Source: Hymenobacter frigidus
GTDB lineage: Bacteria > Bacteroidota > Bacteroidia > Cytophagales > Hymenobacteraceae
DNA: 64,000 nt
Direction of reading: 5' to 3'
Assembly (NCBI RefSeq): GCF_014640435.1
Contig: NZ_BMGY01000003.1
Location: 62,001-126,000, forward strand
Shown: positions 56,114 to 64,000 of the stretch, piece by piece
How positions within the stretch are numbered: position 1 is the stretch's first letter
How the letters are laid out: every line of letters starts with the position of its first letter
Translations under genes and position numbers: made by a program
Notes under the pieces: model-generated
The model's database searches: none
What the model was told of the DNA's origin: nothing
The model's input: the letters and a program-made list of their open reading frames with translations, nothing else

Positions 56114-56189
56114 ATAGCGCGGACTTTTAGTTCGAGGATAAACGAGTCGTCTGAGTCCGGATTCTGCGCGGACTAAAAGTCCGCGCTAT
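56114..56189. repeat. Perfect 18-bp inverted repeat (ATAGCGCGGACTTTTAGT)
   Basis: The arm 56114-56131 and its exact complement 56172-56189 flank 40 bp. The right arm overlaps the last codon of the DASH cryptochrome and supplies its TAG stop (56186-56188). Confidence 0.9.
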
Positions 56190-57502
56190 TTGCTCCAGGT
56201 ACGCACGTAGCGGCCCTGGGGGTCGTAGCGCTTGGCCTGCTGGGCCACGTCGAAGGCAGTATCGCGCACATCGGTGCCGGTGCCGGCGATGTACTTCCAG
56301 TTGCCCCAGTTGGAGGCCGCGTCGTGGTCGATGAGTTGGTGCTCGAAGAAAGCCGCGCCCCAGCGCCAGTCCTGGTGCAGGTCGTGGATGAGAAAGCTGG
56401 CGGCGTTCTGGCGGCCCCGGTTACTCATGAAGCCGGTAGCGGCTAATTCGCGCATGTTGGCATCCACAAAGGCGTTGCCGGTGCGGCCGGCGGCCCAGGC
56501 ATCGAACACGGCGCGGTCGGGGCGGGTGGGCTTGGGCTGCTGGTCGCGCAGGCCGCGCCAGCGGAAGAAATCGGGGCCGGCCTTGTGGGCCAGCAGCCGG
56601 AAATAGTCGCGCCACAGCAGCTCCAGCCGCAGTTGCAGCGCGCCTTTGCTGCGGGCTCCGTGGGTGGTATCGTAGTCGTCGATAGCCGCCCAAATCTGGC
56701 GGGCCGAGAGGCTGCCATTGGCCAGCCAGGGCGAAAACTTCGTGCTGAAGGCTTCGCCCAGCAGCTGGTTGCGGGTGTCGTCGTAGCGGCCAATCAGGTG
56801 GCGCGCCACGGCGTAGTCGTGCAGGCGGGCCAGGCCGGCGGTTTCGCCCCCGCTCAGCGCGGGCAATGCTGAGCGGTGGTCGCGGGCCGAAACGGCGGGG
56901 GTGGGCAAGTCCAGCGCCGCCATCAGGGCCGCGGCATTGGGCAGCGGGGCTGGCACCAGGTCCGTTGGCAGCGGCGGCAGGCTTTTCGAGGTGGGCAGCG
57001 GAGGCCGCACCGGCGTGCGCGAAGCCACATCAAACCGAAACTTGCTGAACGAAAACGGCAGGTTTTGCACGTTGATGGACAGGTCGGCGGGGTGCAGTAG
57101 GGTCAGGGTTTCGAAGCGGCGTAACGGAATATCGGGGCCCAGCGCGTCGGTGAGGGCGTCCTCGGCTTCTTCCTCTTCGGTGGTGTGCTCGGTGCTGGCC
57201 CACACGGCTTGCAGGCCGAGCTGCCGGGCCAGGGCGGGCAGGGCTTCCTCGGGCCGGCCCACCACGAAATGAATATTTGAGCCGAGCGCGATGTAGCGCG
57301 CCTGCAAATCGGCCAGCGTTTCGAGCAGGAAAGGCAGGCGGTGCGGACCCACGCGGGGCAGGTCCAGGTAGGCATCGGGACCCAGCGCAACGGGGTCGAA
57401 GCAGTACACCGGCAGCAGGGCGGTGGCGGTGGATGGCAGGGCGGCCAGCACTTCGTTATCGTGCAGGCGCAGGTCGTTGCGCAGCCAGTAGAGGACGTTC
57501 AT
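56186..57502 (-). CDS. DASH-type cryptochrome/photolyase
   Basis: The 438-residue protein has the photolyase N-terminal domain (VLYWLRNDLRLHDNEVL) and the FAD domain. The DASH-type C-terminus reads NRGRQNAASFLIHDL, DWRWGAAFFEHQLIDHD, SNWGNWKYIAGTGTD and QAKRYDPQGRYVRTW. DASH proteins repair cyclobutane dimers in single-stranded DNA or act as light sensors. The stop codon lies inside an intergenic repeat arm, so the last residues may have been remodelled. The promoter side has a 96-bp gap to the coiled-coil gene. Confidence 0.94.
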   Translation of the reverse strand: MNVLYWLRNDLRLHDNEVLAALPSTATALLPVYCFDPVALGPDAYLDLPRVGPHRLPFLLETLADLQARYIALGSNIHFVVGRPEEALPALARQLGLQAVWASTEHTTEEEEAEDALTDALGPDIPLRRFETLTLLHPADLSINVQNLPFSFSKFRFDVASRTPVRPPLPTSKSLPPLPTDLVPAPLPNAAALMAALDLPTPAVSARDHRSALPALSGGETAGLARLHDYAVARHLIGRYDDTRNQLLGEAFSTKFSPWLANGSLSARQIWAAIDDYDTTHGARSKGALQLRLELLWRDYFRLLAHKAGPDFFRWRGLRDQQPKPTRPDRAVFDAWAAGRTGNAFVDANMRELAATGFMSNRGRQNAASFLIHDLHQDWRWGAAFFEHQLIDHDAASNWGNWKYIAGTGTDVRDTAFDVAQQAKRYDPQGRYVRTWSK

Positions 57503-57598
57503 GGAAGAAAAATAGCGGGTTCCGTACCTAACACGCTGCCCGGCAATTCTTCTTTCCCAGAATGCAGATTTTCTTTTCGTCGTGCAGTTAAAAAACGG

Positions 57599-58201
57599 CT
57601 ACTTCCCCCGCCGCAGTGCCACCAGCAGGCCCACGCTGAGCACGGCCAGCCCGGCAATGAGGGCATCGCGCACAAAGTGGCCCTGCTTGGCCTCGGTCAC
57701 TTCGGCTTCGAGGTCGCGCATTTTGGTAAGGCGCTGTTTCTCGCGCTGGCGCAGGTTTTCGGTTTCGTTCTGCAGCTCGGATACGCGCTGGGCGGTGAGG
57801 TTGCGGTCGTCACGGCTGCTGTTTTCGATGTGCGTAGTGGTAGCCGCGAGGCGTACGGAAGTGGACTGGGCCGTTTGGGCCGTCTGGTTCAGCACATCCA
57901 CGATTTGCTGGTCCTTATCGACAATGCCTTGCAGGGCGTCCACTACTTCCTCCAGGTCCTTTTTGGAAGGCTTGTTGCCGAACAGGCTGTGGCGCTGGGC
58001 GCTGGCGTCGGCGTACTGGCGCGTGAGGGTGGCGCGCTCCCGCAACAGGCCGGGCAAGGGGCTGTCGGTGGTCACGGCCGGATCCTGGCCGGCAGCCGAC
58101 AGGACTGGCACCCAGGCGGCCATAACGCAGGCGGCCGCCGTCCGAAACACGGGCCGGAGCGCATGAAGTTGCGTTTTTAACGGTATCGATAAGACAGACA
58201 T
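57599..58201 (-). CDS. Secreted coiled-coil protein with C-terminal membrane anchor (hypothetical)
   Basis: The 200-residue protein has a hydrophobic N-terminal segment (AAACVMAAWVPVLSAAGQ) that acts as a signal. A long heptad-rich helix follows at about 50-170 (LRERATLTRQYADASAQ, VSELQNETENLRQREKQRL). One membrane span (ALIAGLAVLSVGLLVAL) and RRGK end it. This suggests a periplasmic coiled coil anchored at the inner membrane. No family recognised. It is divergent from the big helicase across 195 bp; whether they work together is unknown. Confidence 0.7.
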   Translation of the reverse strand: MSVLSIPLKTQLHALRPVFRTAAACVMAAWVPVLSAAGQDPAVTTDSPLPGLLRERATLTRQYADASAQRHSLFGNKPSKKDLEEVVDALQGIVDKDQQIVDVLNQTAQTAQSTSVRLAATTTHIENSSRDDRNLTAQRVSELQNETENLRQREKQRLTKMRDLEAEVTEAKQGHFVRDALIAGLAVLSVGLLVALRRGK

Positions 58202-58396
58202 GTGGACTAGCGGAATAGGAGTAATGAAAAAAATCGGGTAATCAATAACCCTCGCCCGGCGCGGGCAGGGTAATGACGCCGTACCAAAACTCGTGCAAAG
58301 GTAGCCCCGGTGCTACTCGTTGGGCCAGCCGGTTTGCCCGGATTGCTGCGGCAAATCCGTTACTTTTATAGGCGCTGCCACTGATTTTCTACCCCG

Positions 58397-61300
58397 ATGT
58401 CGACTCGTTACTATCCCCGCCTCGCTGCCCTGGCGGCTGACCCCGCCGCCGCGTCCGCCGACCAGCTGCCCAAGCTGCGCAAGCTGCTGGAAACCGTATT
58501 GCGCGACGACTGCAAGCAGCGGGAAGTGCCGTTTCTTGACCTCAACCAAGCCATTGGCCAGGTTACGTACGCGCACAGCCTGCCGCTGGGCTTGCGCAAC
58601 CAGCTCCAGGCGTTGCGCCTCGCCGCCAACCTGGTTGTGCACGAAAGCTATGCCGGCACCCCGGCCGAAGCAGCGAGCGGCTTCGCGGCCGTGGCGGCGC
58701 TGGTACTCTACCTCACGGGGGAGGCGTACCCGGGGCCGTTGCTGCCCGTAGCGCCGGCTGCCTTCAGCGCTGAAACTGCCGAAACACCGACTGCTGCTTT
58801 GGCGGAAATCGCATTCGTCCCGGCTGCGGCTCCGGCCGGTATTGCGTGGCGGGTAAGGGTGCTGCACGCCGACTTAGCCACCGGGGAGCTGACGGTGGAA
58901 ATGGCCATGCCTGCCAATGGCCGGCCCGGTGGCCCATTCCGCCTGCTGCTGCCTGCTGCTTATGAGAACGTGCTGCCGCTGGCCGCCGCCCTGCATCCCA
59001 CGCTGCACCTCATTGGCCCGGTCGTGTTGGCCGATGGCAGCGTGCGCGCCCGCCGCGTGGTGCTCGAACCCGACTATTTGGTGAGCGTGACCACCATCGC
59101 GGAGTGCGCTCAAAAAGACGGCACCATCCCCGAGTGGGCCTTGTTGAATGCGTTTTTACCCGACGAAACCTCGCGCCCGCTGGTGGTCGGAAACCTGGTG
59201 AACCTGCTGCTTGATGAAGAGGTAAGCCACGCCGGAAGGAGTGAGGAATTGAGAGTTAAGAAAGCAGAATTTGAAATTCGAGCTCAGGATTTTGAAGTTG
59301 CGGAAGTGTTAAAAGAAGGGCCGAGTAAATTGGATTCCATCGAAGCGGAATTCAATCTGGAAAAATTCTTTCGGGGCCGCTTGTTCCGCTCAGCCCCGCT
59401 GGCCCTCAGCACCCTGCCCGAATTCCAGACCCGGACCGGCGTACCGGAATTGCTGAACGACCTGCGCCGCCATCACCGCACCCTGCGCGAAACCCGAACC
59501 CTGGGCTTCGTGGCCCAAAGCCGCACCGGCTACCAGCAGGAACCCCTGCGCCTGGCCGACTGCTTCCTCGAACCCACCTTTCTGTCGGCCACCTACGGCC
59601 TGCAGGGCCGTCTCGATTTGCTGCACGAAAGCGCCACCGGCTACGACCTGGTGGAGTTGAAAAGCTCGACCAAAGTGCCCCATGCCGAGCCCTGGAGCAA
59701 TCACGCCGCCCAGGCCCAGCTCTACCGTTTGCTGCTCGAATCGGTGTTTGGGGCCGATGGCGAAACGGCGGGTCGGGGCCGCACCAGCATCCTGTATTCA
59801 AACGCGGCGAGTGGCCAGCCCGCCGTGCGCCGCGTCGACCAGGACCAGGACTTTATCGACCGCCTTATATCGGCCCGCAACCAATTGGTGGGCACCGAGC
59901 TGCAGCTGGCCCGCGCCACCGGCCCGCGCCAGACTGCTGCGCTGCTGGCCCCCGTGCTGCACCCCAACCTTGCGGCCTTGCCGCCCTTCGGCAAAGCCAA
60001 GGCCGAAAAAGTAGCCAACGCCTGGGCCGCCGCCGACCCCGTGGAGCGCGCCTATTGCCTGGAACTGGTCCGCTTTGCCGCCCGCGAAATGCGCCTGACC
60101 CTGCTCGGTGATGAGGCCCGGCCCGGCGATGCCGGCGGGCAAGCAGGCCTTTGGCTGCTGCCCCAGGCCCGCAAGCACCAGAATTTCAGCTTGCTCGATG
60201 ACCTGGAATTAGTAGAAGACCACAGCAACGCCGACGATGATGCCCGCGACGGCCTGGGCCCGCACCTCGTTTTCCAGCGCGCCGAGGGCGGCCGCGAAGT
60301 CAACTTCCGGGCCGGCGACACGCTCATTTTGTACCCAAGGCGGAAAGTCCGCGCCGCCGCCGATGCTGCCGCCGCCAATTCACTCAGTCACTCATCCGCT
60401 CAGTCACTCAGTGTCTTGGATGCGCAGGTAGTGAAAGTCGTCCTCGCCGAAGACCTGGGGGCCGATGGCCGGGTCGTACTCAGCGTGCGCAACCGGCGCA
60501 TGGCCCCGCGCTACCTGCACGGCCACTCGCACTGGGCCCTGGAGCCCGATACTTACGACACCTTCCGCCGCGAATGGGCCGGGCTTTCGTCCTTCCTCTG
60601 CCTGGCGGCCGACCGCCGCCAGCGCCTGCTGGCCCGCACCGGCCCGCGTCAGCCCGAAGGCTGGACCACGGAAACCGCGCCCGCTACCACGGCCGCCGAG
60701 GTAGTGGCCCGCGCCCTGGCCGCCCCCGATTGGTTTGTGCTGTGCGGCCCGCCCGGCACCGGCAAGACCCGCGCCGTGCTGCGCGAGCTGGCCGTGAACC
60801 TCTACAAAGAGGACAAGCAAGTGCTGCTGGCCGCCTATACCAACCGCGCCGTGGATGAAATCTGCGAGCAGCTGGTGCAGGCCGGCTTGCCGTTTATTCG
60901 GGTAGGTTCGCGGTTGGGCACCGCACCGGTCTACCGGCCGTACTTGCTCGATAACATGCTGCGCGACTGCAACAGCCGCCAGATGGTGCGTGGCCGGCTC
61001 ACCACCTGCCCGTTCTACGTGGGCACGGTGGCCAGCCTGCTGGGCAAACCCGAACTGTTTCTGCTGAAGCAGTTCGACCTGGCCGTGGTGGACGAGGCCA
61101 GTCAGGTGCTGGAATCGCCAATGCTGGCGCTGCTGGCCAAAGTACCCAAGTTTATCCTCATCGGCGACCACCGCCAGCTGCCCGCCGTGGTAACGCAGGA
61201 GCCCGAAACCAGCGCCATCGCCCCGGAATGCGCCGAGCTGCTGCGCGCCGAGCTCGGCCTCACCAACCTGCGCAACTCCTACTTCGAGCGCCTCTTCCGC

Positions 61301-61984
61301 CGGGCCGAGGCCCACTGGCCCCACGCCCATGGCACCCTCGCCGACCAGTACCGCATGCACGAGGAACTGGCCGTGCTGGTTAATCAGGATTTCTACGACG
61401 GCCAGCTGCGTTGCCCCATGCCCTGGCAGGCCGCCCCGCTCGACCGGGCCGCCTGGCCGGCTCCAGTCGGTTCGTTTGCCACCGCACTGCAAAGCCAGCG
61501 GGTAATTTTCGTGCCCACGCGCCGCCAGCCCGAGGACTTGTCCATGAAGGAATCGGCGCAGGAAGCCGAGCTGGCTGGGCAGGCCGCCGCCTACGTAGTC
61601 CAGGGTTACGGCGATAAATTCAACCCCGAAACTACGCTCGGCATCATTGCCAGCTACCGCAACCAAGCGGCGCGCATCCGTGCCCGCCTGGCTCAGTTGG
61701 CCGTAGAGCTGGATTTGCCCGCCCTGGCCCAGGTCAGCGTCGATACCGTGGAGCGCTACCAGGGCAGCCAGCGCGAAGTCATCATCGTGAGCTTCTGCTG
61801 CCACCACGAGCACCAGCTCGAACTGATGATTTCGCCCGATGAAACCGGCCAGGTCGACCGCAAGCTGAACGTGGCCCTCACCCGGGCCCGCCAGCAGCTG
61901 GTGCTGCTCGGCAATGAGCAAATGCTGAGCCGAGCGCCGCACCACGCGGCGCTGCTGACGCGGGTAGGAGTGGTGGTCGCGTAA
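58397..61984 (+). CDS. DUF4145-like + PD-(D/E)XK nuclease + SF1 helicase fusion
   Basis: The 1195-residue protein begins with a DUF4145-like helical domain (about 25-110; LRNQLQALRLAANLVVHES). A Cas4/RecB-type nuclease lies at about 390-450: GRLDLL with Asp407, VELKS with Glu420 and Lys422, QAQLY (Q439xxxY443). An SF1 motor follows: Walker A GPPGTGKT (784-791), VVDEASQVLESP, LIGDHRQLPAVV, LADQYRMHEEL, DTVERYQGSQREVIIVSF, NVALTRARQQLVLLG. The order resembles Dna2. Two in-frame patches (about 281-315 and 659-675) look like inserted intergenic repeat sequence. Likely DNA repair or phage defence. Confidence 0.85.
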   Translation: MSTRYYPRLAALAADPAAASADQLPKLRKLLETVLRDDCKQREVPFLDLNQAIGQVTYAHSLPLGLRNQLQALRLAANLVVHESYAGTPAEAASGFAAVAALVLYLTGEAYPGPLLPVAPAAFSAETAETPTAALAEIAFVPAAAPAGIAWRVRVLHADLATGELTVEMAMPANGRPGGPFRLLLPAAYENVLPLAAALHPTLHLIGPVVLADGSVRARRVVLEPDYLVSVTTIAECAQKDGTIPEWALLNAFLPDETSRPLVVGNLVNLLLDEEVSHAGRSEELRVKKAEFEIRAQDFEVAEVLKEGPSKLDSIEAEFNLEKFFRGRLFRSAPLALSTLPEFQTRTGVPELLNDLRRHHRTLRETRTLGFVAQSRTGYQQEPLRLADCFLEPTFLSATYGLQGRLDLLHESATGYDLVELKSSTKVPHAEPWSNHAAQAQLYRLLLESVFGADGETAGRGRTSILYSNAASGQPAVRRVDQDQDFIDRLISARNQLVGTELQLARATGPRQTAALLAPVLHPNLAALPPFGKAKAEKVANAWAAADPVERAYCLELVRFAAREMRLTLLGDEARPGDAGGQAGLWLLPQARKHQNFSLLDDLELVEDHSNADDDARDGLGPHLVFQRAEGGREVNFRAGDTLILYPRRKVRAAADAAAANSLSHSSAQSLSVLDAQVVKVVLAEDLGADGRVVLSVRNRRMAPRYLHGHSHWALEPDTYDTFRREWAGLSSFLCLAADRRQRLLARTGPRQPEGWTTETAPATTAAEVVARALAAPDWFVLCGPPGTGKTRAVLRELAVNLYKEDKQVLLAAYTNRAVDEICEQLVQAGLPFIRVGSRLGTAPVYRPYLLDNMLRDCNSRQMVRGRLTTCPFYVGTVASLLGKPELFLLKQFDLAVVDEASQVLESPMLALLAKVPKFILIGDHRQLPAVVTQEPETSAIAPECAELLRAELGLTNLRNSYFERLFRRAEAHWPHAHGTLADQYRMHEELAVLVNQDFYDGQLRCPMPWQAAPLDRAAWPAPVGSFATALQSQRVIFVPTRRQPEDLSMKESAQEAELAGQAAAYVVQGYGDKFNPETTLGIIASYRNQAARIRARLAQLAVELDLPALAQVSVDTVERYQGSQREVIIVSFCCHHEHQLELMISPDETGQVDRKLNVALTRARQQLVLLGNEQMLSRAPHHAALLTRVGVVVA

Positions 61985-61991
61985 GAGCCGA

Positions 61992-62039
61992 ACGCAACAA
62001 CGTCATGCCGAGCCGAGGCTAGGCATGACGTTGTTGCGT
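61992..62039. repeat. Perfect 18-bp inverted repeat, AACGTCATGCC family
   Basis: ACGCAACAACGTCATGCC (61992-62009) is mirrored at 62022-62039 around a 12-base spacer. It lies 7 bp past the helicase stop and before the convergent FKBP gene. Confidence 0.92.
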
Positions 62040-62052
62040 CTGACCAGGGTCT

Positions 62053-62547
62053 CTATTTTACGTCCGTCAGCTCCACGTCAAAGCGTAGCACGGCATTGGG
62101 CGGGATGGACGACCCTGCTCCGGAAGAGCCGTAGCCTAAGGCCGAAGGAATTAGCAACTGCGCTTTCTCCCCCTTGCGCATCAGGGCAATGCCTTCGTCC
62201 CAGCCCTTAATAACGCGGCCAGTGCCCAAGACGAAACTGATGGGAACGTTGCCACGCTTTGACGAGGCGTCGAACACGCTGCCATCCATGAGCGCACCCG
62301 TGTAAAGCACCGATACGGTCCGGCCTGCGGTGGCGCGCATTTTGCTCGTATCAACCGCTACCGGCACGTAATACAAGCCGGAGGGCTGCCGTCGGGCATT
62401 GGTTATCTTATTGTCGCTGATGTACTTTTTGATTTGGTCTTCGTCGCTGAGCTCGTCTTTTTTGCACGCAGCAGTAAACAAGCCGGAAGTGGCCAGCAGC
62501 GCAACAAGCAAATAGCGGGATGCAATAGCAGGGAGTTGAAGTTTCAT
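62053..62547 (-). CDS. FKBP-type peptidyl-prolyl isomerase lipoprotein
   Basis: From ATG 62547 the protein has 164 residues. Its signal ends in a lipobox (SGLFTAACKKD), so it is lipid-anchored in the envelope. A roughly 45-residue spacer is followed by a full FKBP domain: VSVLYTGALMDGSVFDASS, FVLGTGRVIKGWDEGI, RKGEKAQLLIPSALGYGSS and IPPNAVLRFDVELTDV. All main active-site aromatics are present (Tyr, Phe, Trp). It assists folding of secreted proteins. The longer frame upstream lacks a signal and is rejected. Confidence 0.93.
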   Translation of the reverse strand: MKLQLPAIASRYLLVALLATSGLFTAACKKDELSDEDQIKKYISDNKITNARRQPSGLYYVPVAVDTSKMRATAGRTVSVLYTGALMDGSVFDASSKRGNVPISFVLGTGRVIKGWDEGIALMRKGEKAQLLIPSALGYGSSGAGSSIPPNAVLRFDVELTDVK

Positions 62548-62682
62548 GTTCTGGGTTTTTTGGTAAAAATAAGTCATTCTTCGCTTGCGCTGCCTGATTT
62601 GCCAGCGGTAGATTTTGCCATTCGCTATGTTTGCTTGAATTCCACCCAACTGGACGGCTACTTGGTCAGTTCCCACGTCATT

Positions 62683-64000
62683 ATGTCGACTGCTGCCTCA
62701 CCCAAAATTATTATTATCGGAGCCGGTGTGGGCGGCCTGAGCGCGGGCATTAGGCTGGCGCGGCAGGGCCACGCAGTCCAGATTCTCGAAGCCCGGGACC
62801 AAGCCGGTGGGTTGGCCTCCGGTTTGACAGTGGGAGGCTTCACCTTCGATGCCGGGCCCTACATTCTGCTGGATAAGCCGGGGCTGGAATGGGCATTTGC
62901 CCACTTGGGTATTGCGGCCGGGGCATTGCCGCTCACGCCCATCGAAGCCGTGTACCACGTGCTGCACGAAGACGGTACCACCACCGCTTTCGACCGCAAC
63001 CTGGAAGCCACGGCCGCTGCTTTTGAAGCGCAATATCCCGGTAGTGGGAAGCAGTACCAGGCTTTTGTAGAGAAAACCGGGGCCATTCACCGCAACGTGC
63101 AGCCGCTCACGTTTCACTCGCACCCCGGCGTGCTCGATGTCATTCGGAACGGCTCACTGAGCAGCGTGCCCTTCATGCTTAGCTCACTGGGCGGCGTGCT
63201 GGAAAAATCCGGCCTGCCGGCACCGGTGCGGGCGGGCATTGGCATCTGGACGCACATTGCCGGGCAGCCCATGGCGCAGGCCCCGGCCCCGATGGCCTTC
63301 GTACCCAGTCTATTTCACGGCGTGGGAGCCTACTACCCGCGCGGTGGTATGCGCGCCGTAGCCGAGCTATTGACGGAAACCGCGCTAGCCGCTGGCGTTG
63401 AAATCCGTTACGGCACCAAAGTGGCTGCCATTGAGGCTGACCGGGGAAGGACATCCGGTGTGGTGACCGCTGCCGGGGAGTTTCTGCCGGCTACGGCCGT
63501 CATGTCCGATGCCAGTGGCATTGGCACCTACGTGGAGCTGGTGGAGGATTTTCCCGCGCCGGAAAAAGAGAAGCTGCGGCAGCTGCCGTTGCAGTCGCCG
63601 GGTACCTGCGTGTATTTGGCCGTGAAGGGCCGTCGGCCGCCGTACTACGTGCGCTTCAAGCTGCGCGGTACCGGTTGCACGGCCTTCGTGCAGCCCGGCC
63701 TGCTGGCTCCCGAGTTGGCGCAGAACGGCTGGTATCCGGCCCGACTCATTTCCCCGCTGGCCCACGCCACGGCCGACGCCCTCGGTACCGAAGGCCAGCA
63801 CCAACTCATGGACGAGCAGCTGGCCGAGCCTTGGTGGCAGGAAGGCATTGCCGAATACCGCGTGCTGCACCGGCGCACCACTTTCGAGTGGGGCCGCGAC
63901 TATAACTTGTACCGCGACAGCATGAACCCCGTGATGACGGCTCAGCTCATGCGCAAAGGCCGCCTGGCGCACCGCAGTCCCACCATTAAAAACCTGTACC
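62683..64000 (+). CDS. Phytoene desaturase-like FAD oxidoreductase (partial)
   Basis: The frame opens at ATG 62683 (MSTAASPKIIIIGAGVGGLS) and is still open at the right edge, with about 439 residues visible. The N-terminal dinucleotide motif GAGVGGLSAGIRLA is followed by EARDQAGGLASGLTVGGF and FDAGPYILL, typical of CrtI/CrtN-type desaturases and related carotenoid oxidoreductases. GVGAYYPRGGMRAVAE is the conserved mid-motif. Substrate (phytoene, retinol-like or other isoprenoid) cannot be fixed. With the CrtA-like gene it suggests carotenoid metabolism. Confidence 0.87.
   Translation, partial: MSTAASPKIIIIGAGVGGLSAGIRLARQGHAVQILEARDQAGGLASGLTVGGFTFDAGPYILLDKPGLEWAFAHLGIAAGALPLTPIEAVYHVLHEDGTTTAFDRNLEATAAAFEAQYPGSGKQYQAFVEKTGAIHRNVQPLTFHSHPGVLDVIRNGSLSSVPFMLSSLGGVLEKSGLPAPVRAGIGIWTHIAGQPMAQAPAPMAFVPSLFHGVGAYYPRGGMRAVAELLTETALAAGVEIRYGTKVAAIEADRGRTSGVVTAAGEFLPATAVMSDASGIGTYVELVEDFPAPEKEKLRQLPLQSPGTCVYLAVKGRRPPYYVRFKLRGTGCTAFVQPGLLAPELAQNGWYPARLISPLAHATADALGTEGQHQLMDEQLAEPWWQEGIAEYRVLHRRTTFEWGRDYNLYRDSMNPVMTAQLMRKGRLAHRSPTIKNLY

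Noticed and set aside
60404..61945. 513-residue minus-strand frame opposite the helicase
   Set aside because: It lies entirely under conserved SF1 motifs of the plus-strand gene and has shadow composition.

Overview
The window is GC-rich bacterial chromosome from a Bacteroidota member, most like the pigmented genus Hymenobacter. The lineage call rests on three things. Gene content includes a TPR/PD40/OmpA envelope protein, DUF4199- and lmo0937-type small membrane proteins, GlcG, IcmF and CrtA-like genes. Upstream boxes fit the Bacteroidetes -7 consensus TAnnTTTG. Ribosome-binding sites are weak or absent, and intergenic palindromes are dispersed throughout. No rRNA, tRNA, CRISPR array, integrase or intact insertion sequence was recognised.

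Layout. 1-8.3 kb: end of an FKBP isomerase, RluE, an aldo/keto reductase, a CAT-like acetyltransferase/RhtA/M20 peptidase run, and a tandem pair of SEC-C proteins. 8.3-12.7 kb: an accessory patch with a Fic pseudogene carrying two frameshifts and two stop codons, an Rpn-type nuclease gene split by a frameshift between two 66-bp direct repeats, a field of short palindromes, and a strikingly AT-rich gene for an ABC-type ATPase fused to a TOPRIM/DUF4435-like domain, a plausible phage-defence effector. 12.8-32 kb: mostly housekeeping (IcmF-type mutase, formaldehyde dehydrogenase, LepA, FolD, QueE, a PorE-like OmpA protein, citrate synthase, DtxR regulator overlapping MnmE, FabH, a glycosyltransferase). 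32-45 kb: DapD, MsrA, hydroxyacyl-CoA dehydrogenase, ABC-F, cell-wall genes (L,D-transpeptidase, MtgA), M48 protease, Lon-N protein, App1 phosphatase, topoisomerase IB. 45.8-50.8 kb: three paralogous lipoproteins with kinase-like motifs. 50.8-64 kb: CrtA-like oxygenase, PPOX protein, AcpH, SlyD-like isomerase, two SF1 helicases (one fused to a nuclease and a DUF4145-like domain), an Imm51-like protein, a DASH cryptochrome, an FKBP lipoprotein and the start of a phytoene-desaturase-like flavoprotein.

The strongest leads for undescribed biology are the AT-rich ATPase-TOPRIM gene, the three-gene lipoprotein cluster in which one paralog has lost the DRH motif, and the DUF4145-nuclease-helicase fusion whose coding sequence carries in-frame stretches resembling intergenic repeats. 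A second theme is structural: many intergenic regions carry long, often perfect inverted repeats (arms of 18-46 bp), all at the 3' end of at least one gene and often between convergent genes.
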